Source: CAZZNQ01 sp964655775 (GTDB taxonomy: Bacteria; Planctomycetota; Brocadiia; SM23-32). Taken from it: a DNA stretch of 51,560 nt. Under the pieces are notes generated by a model. It saw nothing but the letters and a program-made list of their open reading frames with translations. It was not told where the DNA came from and made no database searches. The position numbers and the translations under genes are program-made. The stretch is taken from positions 1 through 51,560 of the forward strand of contig CAZZNQ010000017.1 in NCBI GenBank assembly GCA_964655775.1, written 5' to 3'. The first letter of the stretch is position 1. Each line of letters begins with the position of its first letter. This document shows, piece after piece, positions 25,689 to 33,851 of this stretch.

Positions 25689-26993
25689 ATGAGCGCGTGC
25701 AACGTAGCCTTGTTCGGATGCGGTACCGTCGGAACGGGGGTGGCCCGTATCCTGCTGGGGGACGGCCCATTGGCGAGCCGCCTCAGCAGGGAGGTCCGCC
25801 TCAAGTACATCGTTGACGCACGTGTGGATGCGATCCGGGACGAGCTGGGTGACCCAGATTCGGTTTGCTTCACGACGCGCATCGACGAGGTCCTGGAGGA
25901 CGAGCAGGTTGAGGTCGCTGTGGAGCTCTTCGGCGGCACCGAGGCGGCGCGTGAACTGGTGCTGCAGGCTGTTCGGTCGGGTAAGGATGTGGTGACGGCG
26001 AACAAAGCCCTGCTGGCGGAACACGGTGACGAGATCTACCGAGTGGCCCGGGAGAACGGTGCGAGCATCGCGTTTGAAGCGGCTGTCGGGGGTGGGATCC
26101 CCATCATCGCCGCACTGCGAGAGGGCTTCGTCGGGGACCGCATCGACAGCGTCTACGGAATCGTCAACGGCACGTCCAACTACATCCTCACCCGGATGCT
26201 GGGCGGGGGCATCAGCTACGATGAGGCCCTCCGCGAAGCCCAGGAAAAAGGCTATGCAGAGGCCGATCCCACGCTGGACGTCGAAGGCATGGACTCCGCC
26301 CATAAGCTCGCGGTGCTGGCCCGCATCGCATTCGGCAAGCATGTGGACATCAATGACATCCCCTGCCGGGGCGTAGCCGGCATGCGGCTGCAGGACCTGA
26401 TATATGCCCGCGCGCTCGGGTACGCCGTGAAGCTTCTGGCCGTTGGCGTTCGCAGGGACGGCGCGCTCGAACTCGCCGTGCATCCCGCACTGCTTCGCGC
26501 CGACCATCCGATGGCCGCCATCGCAGGCGCGTACAACGCCATTTGCGTGCACGGCAGCCACGTGGGGGAAGTGGTGCTCACCGGCTTGGGGGCGGGCAGG
26601 GAACCGACCGCCAGCGCCGTCGTCGGCGACATTGCGCGCGTGGCAATGGGCACCTACCGCACCACGTTCGGTTCGCTGGCCCAGTTCGGGCAGGTGGACG
26701 ATGCGGACATCACGCCGCCGGGTGAACTCGAGGCGCGCTACTATGTGCGGTTGGACTGCGTTGATAGGGCCGGCGTGCTTGCTCAGGTGGCCGGTATCCT
26801 CGGCGAGGAGGCGATCAGTGTCGCGTCCGTTCGTCAGCAGGAGGCGCCGGAACCGACGGATGGACTGGTGCCGGTGGTGCTGATGACGCATCGCACCCGA
26901 GACGCCGCTGTGAGGCGGGCGCGGGACCGAATCAGCCGGCTGGAGGTCGTTCGCGGGGAGACCATTTGCGTTCTTAAGGTCCAGGATCTTTAA
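25689..26993 (+). CDS. hom: Homoserine dehydrogenase with ACT domain
   Basis: This 434-residue enzyme reduces aspartate semialdehyde to homoserine, the branch point to threonine and methionine. FGCGTVGTGVA is the dinucleotide loop. TANKALLAEHG and GGGIPII lie at the active site, and ADPTLDVEGMDSAHKL is the family signature with the catalytic lysine. An ACT regulatory domain (about 355-432), starting at RYYVRLDCVDRAGVLAQVAGIL, suggests feedback by threonine or another amino acid. The length fits the monofunctional ACT-containing form. The start is the only ATG in the right place, with AGGAACG upstream. The apgM-type gene follows after 9 bases. Confidence 0.95.
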   Translation: MSACNVALFGCGTVGTGVARILLGDGPLASRLSREVRLKYIVDARVDAIRDELGDPDSVCFTTRIDEVLEDEQVEVAVELFGGTEAARELVLQAVRSGKDVVTANKALLAEHGDEIYRVARENGASIAFEAAVGGGIPIIAALREGFVGDRIDSVYGIVNGTSNYILTRMLGGGISYDEALREAQEKGYAEADPTLDVEGMDSAHKLAVLARIAFGKHVDINDIPCRGVAGMRLQDLIYARALGYAVKLLAVGVRRDGALELAVHPALLRADHPMAAIAGAYNAICVHGSHVGEVVLTGLGAGREPTASAVVGDIARVAMGTYRTTFGSLAQFGQVDDADITPPGELEARYYVRLDCVDRAGVLAQVAGILGEEAISVASVRQQEAPEPTDGLVPVVLMTHRTRDAAVRRARDRISRLEVVRGETICVLKVQDL

Positions 26994-27002
26994 GGCAGAG
27001 TA

Positions 27003-28226
27003 ATGGCAGAGAACTCGGGCGAAAGACGGATGAAGTACTGCCTGATCGTGCCCGATGGAGGAGCGGATGCTCCCGTGCGGCAACTGGGCGACCTTACGCC
27101 GCTCGAGGCCGCCGATATCCCGGAGATGGACTGCGTCGCCCGCGAGGGCCTTCTCGGCGTGACATCCCACGTCCCCGCGCGCATGACGCCGGGGAGCTCC
27201 GTCGCCCTGATGAGCGTGGCCGGATACGATCCGCGACGATACTTCACCGGCCGGGGGCCGCTCGAAGCCGCGGATCTGGGCTTGGACATGGGCGACCGCG
27301 ACTGGGCCGTGCGGTGCAATCTGGTGACCGTGACGGACGGCGTGCTGCGCGATTTCACCGCCGGGCACATTTCCACGAGCGAGGCCGCCGAGCTGATCGC
27401 AGCCCTCGACGAGGAACTGGGCGGCGACACGCTCAGCTTCCACGTGGGCACCGGATACCGGCACATCATGCTGAAGCGCGATTCCGGCGCACTTGACGCC
27501 GAAACACTCCCGCCGCACGACGTCGTCGGATTACCCATCGTCGATACCCGTCCCACGGGCCCGAATGCAGGGGAGTTCCTTGATCTGATGGAGAAGTCGC
27601 GCAGCGTGCTCCGCAACCATCCCGTGAACGCGGCCCGGGTCGCCGAAGGAAAGAGCGTCGCCAACATGATCTGGCTTTGGGGACAGGGCACGCGGCCTCG
27701 CATGGAACCCTTCAGTGACCGGTTCGGTGTGCGGGGGGCCGTGATCAGCGCCGTCAACCTGGCCCGAGGAATCGGCAAGCTCATCGGCTGGCAGGTCATC
27801 CATGTCCCGGGCGCCACCGGTTACCTGGACACCGACTACGGGGCCAAGGGACGGGCCGCGGTGGAGTCCTTGCGCGAGCGGGACCTGGTTCTGGTTCACA
27901 TAGAAGCCCCGGATGAAGCCAGCCACGAGGGCGACGCCGGGGCCAAGGTGCGCGCTCTGGAGCAGATAGACCATCACATAGTCGGTCCGGTCATGGAGCA
28001 CCTGCGAGTGCGGTCGGGCCGAGTGCTCGTTATGCCGGATCACATCACATCGGTCGTGGACGGCAAACACAAGCGCGGACTCGTGCCGTTTGCGCTCTGG
28101 GGCGAGGGCGTGGAGGCCGCCTCCGGCGTCGGCTTCAACGAGCCGGAAGCCGAGGGAACCGGCGTCGAGATGCCGGACGGCCATGATCTGATGGCGCAGT
28201 TGATCGGGCACGAAAGGCGCGGCTGA
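27003..28226 (+). CDS. apgM: ApgM-type alkaline-phosphatase-superfamily enzyme; probable homoserine kinase
   Basis: This 407-residue protein belongs to the archaeal-type cofactor-independent phosphoglycerate mutase family. LIVPDGGADAP at the N-terminus holds the first metal ligand (D18), TPGSSVALMSVAGYDP the nucleophilic serine region, and IEAPDEASHEGD and MPDHITSV further metal ligands. A branch of this family sits in threonine operons and is proposed to phosphorylate homoserine. Here it starts 9 bases after hom, under one strong promoter, and no GHMP-type thrB is seen. I therefore favour homoserine kinase, with glycolytic mutase as the alternative. The ATG at 27003 has AAGGCAGAG upstream; ATG 27030 would give the more usual MKY start. 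Confidence 0.85.
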   Translation: MAENSGERRMKYCLIVPDGGADAPVRQLGDLTPLEAADIPEMDCVAREGLLGVTSHVPARMTPGSSVALMSVAGYDPRRYFTGRGPLEAADLGLDMGDRDWAVRCNLVTVTDGVLRDFTAGHISTSEAAELIAALDEELGGDTLSFHVGTGYRHIMLKRDSGALDAETLPPHDVVGLPIVDTRPTGPNAGEFLDLMEKSRSVLRNHPVNAARVAEGKSVANMIWLWGQGTRPRMEPFSDRFGVRGAVISAVNLARGIGKLIGWQVIHVPGATGYLDTDYGAKGRAAVESLRERDLVLVHIEAPDEASHEGDAGAKVRALEQIDHHIVGPVMEHLRVRSGRVLVMPDHITSVVDGKHKRGLVPFALWGEGVEAASGVGFNEPEAEGTGVEMPDGHDLMAQLIGHERRG

Positions 28227-28238
28227 AGGCCCGTCGGC

Positions 28239-28267
28239 TTGCTATTCGGGCCGCCTGTGTCTATAAT
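28239..28267 (+). promoter_or_regulatory. Promoter for tRNA-Ala
   Basis: TTGCTA (28239-28244), 17 bp, perfect TATAAT (28262-28267). Transcription would begin near 28274, about 9 bases before the mature tRNA. Confidence 0.7.
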
Positions 28268-28282
28268 GGCTCTTCCTCCGGT

Positions 28283-28358
28283 GGGGACGTAGCTCAGCTG
28301 GGAGAGCGCGGCACTCGCACTGCCGAGGTCGAGGGTTCGAATCCCTTCGTCTCCACCA
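28283..28358 (+). tRNA. tRNA-Ala, anticodon CGC
   Basis: A full cloverleaf can be drawn. The acceptor stem GGGGACG pairs with CGTCTCC and includes the G3-U70 wobble that identifies alanine tRNAs. The D arm is GCTC/GAGC. The anticodon stem CGGCA/TGCCG has loop CTCGCAC, so the anticodon CGC reads GCG codons. The T arm contains GGTTCGAATCC. Discriminator A is at 28355 and CCA at 28356-28358 is encoded. Confidence 0.97.
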
Positions 28359-28412
28359 TTATCAACGTCCAGGGCAGACGGTCCAAGTGCGTCACCGAAT
28401 GAGGAGCGTGCA

Positions 28413-30431
28413 GTGGCCGAGTTGCGATTTGAGACGTTCGAAATGCCCATCGCGCCGCTGGGACCGGACAATCCGCTCCCCAAGTTTCCTCGACCCAAAC
28501 GGCGGCAACGGCCGCGCACGGAGCCGCACCCCAGCCTGACCGAGGAAGACCTTCGCTACATGGGCTACGGCGTCGGGCATGGGCTGCTCCCATACACGGT
28601 TCAGAGCGAGTACACGCGCTCGCTGGAGAGGCGTCCTCTGCGGGCCGCCGTGCTGGAGAACGAGACACTGAAGGCCGTCTTCCTGCTGGAATGGGGCGGC
28701 CGCCTCTGGTCTCTGTTGCACAAGCCGACCGGGCGGGAACTGCTGGCGCGGAACCCGGGCATTTGCCTCGCGAACTTCGCCCTGCGGGGGGCGTGGTTCA
28801 GCGGGGGCGTGGAGTGGAACGGCTGCGTGTCCGGACACGGTCCGTTCACCTGTTCGCCGCTCTTTGCGGCGCGCGTTGCGGGGCTTGGCGGCAACCCCGT
28901 GCTTCGGCTCTACGAATGGGAACGCATACGCGGAATTCCCTTCCAGATGGACTTCTACCTGCCGGACGACCGTCCGGTGTTGCTGGCGAGAATGCGCGTT
29001 CGCAACCCGCATTCGAGCGTGGTGCCGATGTACTGGTGGTCGAACATAGCCGTGCCCGAAGCGGATGACGTCAGAGTGCTCGTGCCGGCGCGAGAGGCGA
29101 TAAACTACGGTTATGACCATTGCCTGCGCCGCGTACCGGTGCCGCGTCTTGACGACCGGGACGTTAGCTACTCGGCCAACCTGGACGGGGCGGTCGACTT
29201 TTTCTACTGTATCGAGGGCGAGCAACGTCCCTGGATCACGGCGGTCGATGGGACGGGCCGGGGCTTGTTTCATGCCAGCACATCCCGTCTGAAAGGTCGC
29301 AAGCTGTTTGCGTGGGGCCGGGGGCCGGGAGGTGGCAGGTGGCAGGAGTTTCTGTCCGGCGGCGGGCCCGATTACATCGAGCTACAGGCCGGTTTGGCTC
29401 GCACCCAGGGCGAGTGCCTGCCTATGCCGGCGCACGCGGAATGGGAGTGGCTTGAGGCGTACGGCACGGCCGAGGTCGATCCCGCCGTTGCCCACGGCGA
29501 GGAGTGGCATGTGGCGTGGCGTCACGTGGACACTTACCTGGACCGAACGGCGCCGCAGAGGTGGCTCGAAGATGAGCTTCAGCGCAGCAGGGGTATGGCT
29601 CTCCGGCCGCCGGAGGAGGTAATGCAGCAGGGGAGCGGCTGGGGTGCGCTGGAACTGCAGCGACGGGCGGCAGCCAGGGAGAAGCCTTTCTGCTCCCGGG
29701 CGCTGGTGTTCGGCGACGAGTCTCTCGGTGCAGAACAGGAGCCGTGGCGGGCGCTGCTTGCGACGGGCATCATGCCCGAGACGCCGCCGGGGGAAGCGCC
29801 GCGTTCCTGGATGGTCCAACCCGAATGGCGGCGATTACTCGAGGGCTCGCTTGAGGGTGAGGGCGCACATTGGCTCAGTTGGCTGCACGTGGGCGTGATG
29901 CGCCACAACGCCGGCGAGGTCGAGGCGGCACGGGACGCCTACCGGAGATCGCTAGACGACCGTCCATCGGCCTGGGCGTATCGTAATCTGGCGGTGCTTG
30001 CCGATGAAGCGGGCCGTGAGGCGGAGAGCGCCGATCTCCTGCTCAACGCGGCAAGCCTGGCTCCGGGCTGTGTGCCGCTTTGGGTGGAGTGCGTGCGCGC
30101 CCTGCTGCACGCGGACAGAGCTCAGGATGCAGCCGACCTGCTGGACCGCGCAAAGGTCGGCGTGGCCTCGCATCCGCGCGTTCGCATCCTGCGGGCGCAG
30201 GCGGCCCTGGCTGCGGACGACCTGGACACGGTCGAATGCATCTTGCTGAGCTGCATTGAGCTCAGTGACCTGCGCGAGGGGGAGGAGATTCTCACCGACT
30301 TGTGGTTCGCCTTGCAGGAGAAGCGCGCCGCCCTCGCCGCATGCGTACCGGTGAACGACGCGCTGAAGCAGTGCATCCGATGCGGCTGTCCCCCTCCGCC
30401 CGGCATCGACTTCCGGATGGCCGGGACCTGA
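28413..30431 (+). CDS. DUF5107 domain protein with C-terminal TPR-like repeats
   Basis: This 672-residue protein has no signal peptide. Residues about 65-370 match the DUF5107 pattern, a carbohydrate-mutarotase-like beta-sandwich: LEWGGRLWSLLHKPTGRELL, NFALRGAWFSGGVEWN, and WWSNIAVPE. After a long linker with WLEDELQRSRGMALRPPEE, residues about 485-620 form helical pairs of TPR type (VEAARDAYRRSLDDRPSAWAYRNLAVLADEAG). Relatives are annotated as sugar-related proteins of unknown activity. The GTG at 28413 has GAGGAG 7 bases upstream. It follows tRNA-Ala by 54 bases and may be read from that promoter; its 3' end converges on the methyltransferase gene. Confidence 0.8.
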   Translation: MAELRFETFEMPIAPLGPDNPLPKFPRPKRRQRPRTEPHPSLTEEDLRYMGYGVGHGLLPYTVQSEYTRSLERRPLRAAVLENETLKAVFLLEWGGRLWSLLHKPTGRELLARNPGICLANFALRGAWFSGGVEWNGCVSGHGPFTCSPLFAARVAGLGGNPVLRLYEWERIRGIPFQMDFYLPDDRPVLLARMRVRNPHSSVVPMYWWSNIAVPEADDVRVLVPAREAINYGYDHCLRRVPVPRLDDRDVSYSANLDGAVDFFYCIEGEQRPWITAVDGTGRGLFHASTSRLKGRKLFAWGRGPGGGRWQEFLSGGGPDYIELQAGLARTQGECLPMPAHAEWEWLEAYGTAEVDPAVAHGEEWHVAWRHVDTYLDRTAPQRWLEDELQRSRGMALRPPEEVMQQGSGWGALELQRRAAAREKPFCSRALVFGDESLGAEQEPWRALLATGIMPETPPGEAPRSWMVQPEWRRLLEGSLEGEGAHWLSWLHVGVMRHNAGEVEAARDAYRRSLDDRPSAWAYRNLAVLADEAGREAESADLLLNAASLAPGCVPLWVECVRALLHADRAQDAADLLDRAKVGVASHPRVRILRAQAALAADDLDTVECILLSCIELSDLREGEEILTDLWFALQEKRAALAACVPVNDALKQCIRCGCPPPPGIDFRMAGT

Positions 30432-30491
30432 TCGCTTGGCACGGACGCCTGGCAGCACTTCGGATCGGCTTTCGCAGCACCTCGACGGCAG

Positions 30492-31199
30492 TCAATCTCG
30501 GGCTTTCTTGGCTACTATGATGGCCCCCCAGCCGCCCTCGATGCTTGCCTCGCGTGTCGCCTCGCAGATGGTCATCCCCGCCTGTGTGATCTCAGTACAG
30601 TACCAGTCGAGTGTTTCGCAGCGGATCCCGCTTCGCAGATGAGGCGGCAGGTCCCGGTCCAGTAGTTCGGCGCCGCCCCGTGTCTCCTCATCCAGCTTCG
30701 CGAAGACGCACGGATAGTGCTCGCGGACGTCGCGTAGCGCGAGCCCGCAGTTCAGGAACAGAACTCCATCTCGGCGGAGGCAAGCGGCAGCATTCGCCAG
30801 GTACCTGCGCCGATCTTCATCCTGCCAGAGACAGTGGAGTGTCTTGATGTCGATCCACAGATCGTATGCCCGATCACCGGGCAAGGAGTCACATACCAGA
30901 TCAAGGCACAGGAACTCGACGGTCACTCCCAGATCACGGGCAACTTCCCGGGCACGGGCTATCGCCGTTGGGGAAACATCCACGCCCGTGACGCTGTACC
31001 CTTGCCGGGCCAGACCGATGGCGTTAAGGCCATCGCTGCAGCCGGCCTCAAGCACCCGGGCTCCCTCGGACGGCGCCCATCGCGATTCGATGAAGTCACG
31101 GAAAGCCTTTGGAGTGGCAAGGCCCGGGCGCCAATGCTCTCGACCCTCTGCGTACGCTTGCCGGTAAGTGCGTTCCCAATGCGCTTTGTAGTCTCTCAT
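30492..31199 (-). CDS. Class I SAM-dependent methyltransferase (TehB/TPMT-like)
   Basis: This 235-residue protein contains the SAM-binding motif VLEAGCSDGLNAIGLA (about 49-64), followed by VTGVDVSPTAIARAR (the acidic end of strand 2) and later DLWIDIKTLHCLW. The N-terminus HWERTYRQAYAEGREHW and overall length suit the TehB/thiopurine methyltransferase-like group. Its substrate is unknown. The ribosome site is weak. It begins 23 bases after the UROD-family gene on the same strand, so the pair forms an operon and may act on the same compound. Confidence 0.8.
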   Translation of the reverse strand: MRDYKAHWERTYRQAYAEGREHWRPGLATPKAFRDFIESRWAPSEGARVLEAGCSDGLNAIGLARQGYSVTGVDVSPTAIARAREVARDLGVTVEFLCLDLVCDSLPGDRAYDLWIDIKTLHCLWQDEDRRRYLANAAACLRRDGVLFLNCGLALRDVREHYPCVFAKLDEETRGGAELLDRDLPPHLRSGIRCETLDWYCTEITQAGMTICEATREASIEGGWGAIIVAKKARD

Positions 31200-31222
31200 G
31201 GTTGTCTGCCAGGAGCGGAGGG

Positions 31223-32425
31223 TTATCCGTACCGGCCGTGTTCATACGCCGCGTCCAGCATCGCGATCACGTTACGCGCCGGGCAGCCGGGCTGGATGTT
31301 GTGGACCTGGTTGAAGACGAACCCACCGCCGGGCTTGAAGATGCGCATGCGTTCGGCTACGTGCTGCGTGACATCCTCAGGCGACCCTGTGGGTAGAACG
31401 TGCTGCGTGTCGCACCCGCCGCCCCAGAACACGATGCGTCCACCGAACTCGTCTTCCAGCCTTTGGGGATCCATGTTGGCCGCCGATGTCTGGACGGGAT
31501 TCAGTATGTCGATGCCGCACTCGATGAGCGTCTCGATGTAGCGGTAGATGGACCCGCAGGAGTGAAGGAAAACCTTCAAATCCGTGTGCGCGTGGACCCA
31601 ATCGCAGAAGCGCCTGTACGCAGGCGCGTTGACCGCACGGAACGTCTCAGGGGAGTAAAGCTCGGAACGCTGCGTGCCCATGTCGTTGCCGATGACAAGG
31701 GCGAAGACCTTGCCGCCGACCGCCTCATGCGCAAGGGCGGCTCGGGCGATCATGGCGTCGCACGCCTTCTCGACGTACTCGCGCGCCCTCTCTGGCTCCA
31801 GGGCCACCAGCGTTACCCAGGTGACTAGGCCGCCAAGGTTCAGATCGAACAGGTTGCCCCCGAAGAAGCTGCCGAGAATGGCGCAGTCCGTGTTCTCGTA
31901 GAGGAATTCTGCGCGCGAGCTCAGTTCGCCGAGCTGCTCGTCCGTGTAGGTGTCGGCGGGACGGAAGTCGGCCAGCGACGGCAACTCGCTCTCGCCCATC
32001 ATCCCATCCGGCAGGTCGAAGTACAGACCTCCCTGAGGCATTCGGTATTGGACACGGCCGGAGGAAGCGCGCAAAACCCAGCAGCCGTCTGGTTCGTGCT
32101 GGGGCTGCACATCCTTCGGCATGAGGAACTCCAGACCCTTGCGAGGCGACCAAGGAGTCCAGCGGCCGACGCCCGCGTTGCGGCCGGGCGCCTCCAGGCC
32201 GATCACGTCAATGTGGAAGCGCTTCCGAATGTCTTCGTCAGGGAATCCCAGCATCTGCTGGGGGTCATAGACGGCCACGGGTCGCTGCTCCAGGCCCAGC
32301 TTGTCCCGGAGTTCAGCCAGCGCGACCGCGTGAATGCCGGTCGACCGCATGCCTCCGCAGTCGATGGGGACGCGGTCCGGTTCCTCGAAGCGCAACGTCT
32401 GCATCACCCGTTCGCGGCCGTTCAT
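31223..32425 (-). CDS. UROD-fold protein, MtaA/CmuA-like methyltransferase branch
   Basis: This 400-residue protein has the uroporphyrinogen decarboxylase fold but lacks the HemE N-terminal MRQAGR motif, so it is not a haem enzyme. FLHSCGSIYRYI supplies a His-x-Cys pair and GGGCDTQHVLPTG a later Cys. That His-x-Cys...Cys pattern is the zinc site of MtaA-type corrinoid:coenzyme-M methyltransferases and related proteins. ILNPVQTSAANMDPQRLEDEFG and GGFVFNQVHNIQP are common in the large uncharacterised subgroup found in planctomycete-like and lentisphaeral genomes. The start at 32425 (MNGRERVMQTLRF) has GGGAG about 10 bases upstream. No corrinoid protein gene is nearby, so the methyl acceptor is unknown. 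It is co-transcribed with the SAM methyltransferase. Confidence 0.8.
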   Translation of the reverse strand: MNGRERVMQTLRFEEPDRVPIDCGGMRSTGIHAVALAELRDKLGLEQRPVAVYDPQQMLGFPDEDIRKRFHIDVIGLEAPGRNAGVGRWTPWSPRKGLEFLMPKDVQPQHEPDGCWVLRASSGRVQYRMPQGGLYFDLPDGMMGESELPSLADFRPADTYTDEQLGELSSRAEFLYENTDCAILGSFFGGNLFDLNLGGLVTWVTLVALEPERAREYVEKACDAMIARAALAHEAVGGKVFALVIGNDMGTQRSELYSPETFRAVNAPAYRRFCDWVHAHTDLKVFLHSCGSIYRYIETLIECGIDILNPVQTSAANMDPQRLEDEFGGRIVFWGGGCDTQHVLPTGSPEDVTQHVAERMRIFKPGGGFVFNQVHNIQPGCPARNVIAMLDAAYEHGRYG

Positions 32426-32552
32426 CGGTTGCTTCTCCCACCGTTCCAAACGACACCGCAGACTCGCCGGAGGCCGACATCGCCGTGCTCCGTTGGCAGT
32501 AGCAGGCCCTCGGGCCTTCGGCGACCTCGTTTGGCGTTCTGCGCCCTAGACT

Positions 32553-32581
32553 ATCGTAGACAATGCCGGACGCTACAGCAA
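32553..32581 (-). promoter_or_regulatory. Candidate promoter for UROD-like/methyltransferase pair
   Basis: On the minus strand: TTGCTG (32576-32581), 17 bp, TACGAT (32553-32558). It would give a leader of about 120 bases. Confidence 0.38.
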
Positions 32582-32638
32582 AGGGCCGGGGCGAGCGTGT
32601 TAGGGGGGAGCCTGGAGCCGGCGCGGGCCGGCCCCGGC

Positions 32639-32692
32639 CCGATTATCGGCAGGAGAGCATTGATGCGGGGACCGGATCCGGGCGATAATCGG
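32639..32692. repeat. Two copies of a CGATWATCGGCA palindromic site, one over a promoter -10
   Basis: Copy one, at 32639-32651, reads CCGATTATCGGCA; its first 11 bases are a perfect odd palindrome. Copy two, at 32682-32694, reads GCGATAATCGGCA and contains the -10 box of the promoter for the gene at 32729. Their centres are 43 bp apart, about four helical turns. This is the layout of a two-site operator. The rest of the 303-base gap between the UROD-like and membrane-protein genes is GC-rich without further structure apart from the two promoters. Confidence 0.5.
32660..32689 (+). promoter_or_regulatory. Sigma-70 promoter for small membrane protein gene
   Basis: TTGATG (32660-32665), 18 bp, GATAAT (32684-32689). 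The palindromic site CGATAATCG lies directly over the -10. The predicted start is near 32696, 33 bases before the ATG at 32729. Confidence 0.5.
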
Positions 32693-32728
32693 CATTGAGC
32701 TGCACTGATCCTCGGCTGGAGGCTTGCG

Positions 32729-33054
32729 ATGGCTACTCCCACTCGCCGTCCGCGCACTTGGTTCGTCAAGTTGTGTTCGTATGCCTGCCTGGCATTGGGC
32801 ACCGCGGCTTTCGCCGTCTTTGCGGTGCTGGCTGCTGTGGCCTGCTGGCGCGTCTTGCAGCGGCAGAGGGGTTTTATGCAGCTTCTCCCGGCCTGTTCGC
32901 TCGCCCTTGTCTTGGCATTCGTCCTCGCCTGCGCCGGTCAAGCGCTTTCACTCCTGCTATGCATCTGGGAAGAACTGGCCGTTCTGCGGTCCCGTGCGGC
33001 CGAGCCAGGCACGGGTGATGCGATACTGCCGCTCGATGGGCTGGTAAGGGTCGG
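32729..33054 (+). CDS. Small two-helix membrane protein, truncated by assembly gap
   Basis: At least 108 residues are readable before the run of Ns. A basic N-terminus (TPTRRPRTW) leads into one membrane helix (about 13-40) and, after RQRGFMQL, a second (about 52-78). The visible C-terminus, LRSRAAEPGTGDAILPLDGLVRV, looks cytoplasmic. GGAGG lies 7 bases before the ATG. An open frame can be drawn through the Ns to a TGA at 33083-33085, but the gap length is nominal, so that end should not be trusted. I do not recognise the family. Confidence 0.6.
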
Positions 33055-33064
33055 NNNNNNNNNN
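33055..33064. other. Assembly gap (10 N)
   Basis: Ten consecutive Ns mark a scaffold join; the number is probably a placeholder. Adjacency of genes on either side is therefore not proven at base level, and sequence may be missing. Confidence 0.98.
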
Positions 33065-33192
33065 GATGCGAACCGGCAGCAGTGACGGTGGGAGCGGGAG
33101 CTTTTTCCCTCTGGATTCCGCGCGCCATTTGGGGTATCGTTACGCCTGTAACAAGGGCCGCGTCATGGCAAAGCTGGCAGGAGGAGGCGGGG

Positions 33193-33645
33193 ATGCCCTT
33201 CGAGCCGACGGAGCAAATGGTCTGTCCGGTTTGTGGGAAGCCGTTGGTCGCCCGGTCCAGGCACGGTCGGGGGGCCGTCCGGTGCTCGCATTGCCGTGCC
33301 GTTGTGCCTTTGATCGAGCATGTTCGATGCCCGATCTGCGGGAAGCGCGTGGCTCGCCCGAGCACCGGATCCACGGGTAGCCTCCGCTGCAGGCTTTGTC
33401 GCACCCGGTTCCCGATCAAGCCACTTGGGCGCTCGAAGGGGGTCGGGGCGAAACCGGCTTCCACGTGGTCGCCTGCCCAGCAGGTGTTCTACTCCGCCCT
33501 TGTCTGCGGCCTCGCGGTTGCCTTGGCAGTGTTCCTGGATGCCGCGGAGAACGACCCGGAGGCGGCGATGGTACAGGTTGCATGCCTCGCCTTGGGTCTG
33601 GTGGTGTTTCTGCTGTACGGTTCGCTCGTAGCGTTGCACAGTTAG
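33193..33645 (+). CDS. Double zinc-ribbon protein with two C-terminal membrane helices
   Basis: This 150-residue protein begins with two zinc ribbons in tandem: CPVCGKPL...CSHC (about residues 10-32) and CPICGKRV...CRLC (about 42-64). The knuckles are regularly spaced, and each ribbon is about 20 residues. A basic linker follows, then two membrane helices (about 98-115 and 125-147). The topology would put the ribbons in the cytoplasm. GGAGGAGGCGGGG directly before the ATG is a strong ribosome site and decides the start. I do not know the function; such proteins may tether nucleic acids or other proteins to the membrane. It lies 288 bases before the pilin genes, on the same strand. Confidence 0.65.
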   Translation: MPFEPTEQMVCPVCGKPLVARSRHGRGAVRCSHCRAVVPLIEHVRCPICGKRVARPSTGSTGSLRCRLCRTRFPIKPLGRSKGVGAKPASTWSPAQQVFYSALVCGLAVALAVFLDAAENDPEAAMVQVACLALGLVVFLLYGSLVALHS

Positions 33646-33720
33646 CGCGCGGGCTCCCGGGCGCCGGATGGGGGCGATTCGGGGTGTGTCTCAGTTTGGT
33701 CGCGGCATTTGATGCCCATC

Positions 33721-33735
33721 GTAGCGTAATGCTAC
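33721..33735. promoter_or_regulatory. Palindrome upstream of sigma-54 promoter (possible activator site 1)
   Basis: GTAGC-GTAAT-GCTAC is a perfect 5-base dyad. Its centre is about 150 bases before the predicted transcription start of the pilin gene, within the usual range for bacterial enhancer-binding proteins. Confidence 0.4.
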
Positions 33736-33770
33736 AGCATTGGGGAGCGGTTTCTGTTCCTGGCCATAAG

Positions 33771-33812
33771 CGTTGTATCCTGTTGTTAGTAAATGCTTTA
33801 CGATATACAACG
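33771..33812. promoter_or_regulatory. Nested palindromes upstream of sigma-54 promoter (possible activator site 2)
   Basis: The outer arms CGTTGTAT (33771-33778) and ATACAACG (33805-33812) are perfect inverted repeats. Inside lies GTAAA-TGC-TTTAC (33789-33801). The stretch is much richer in A and T than its surroundings and is centred about 85 bases before the predicted start site. Confidence 0.4.
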
Positions 33813-33851
33813 TGCTTTTGCGGGGTCCTTCTGAGGGGCGCCGCGTGCTGT

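Noticed and set aside
31223..32425. Calling the UROD-fold gene hemE
   Set aside because: The HemE N-terminal arginine motif is missing and a zinc-type His-x-Cys...Cys pattern is present instead.
33055..33085. C-terminal end of the membrane protein read through the Ns
   Set aside because: The gap size is unlikely to be real, so frame continuity has no meaning.
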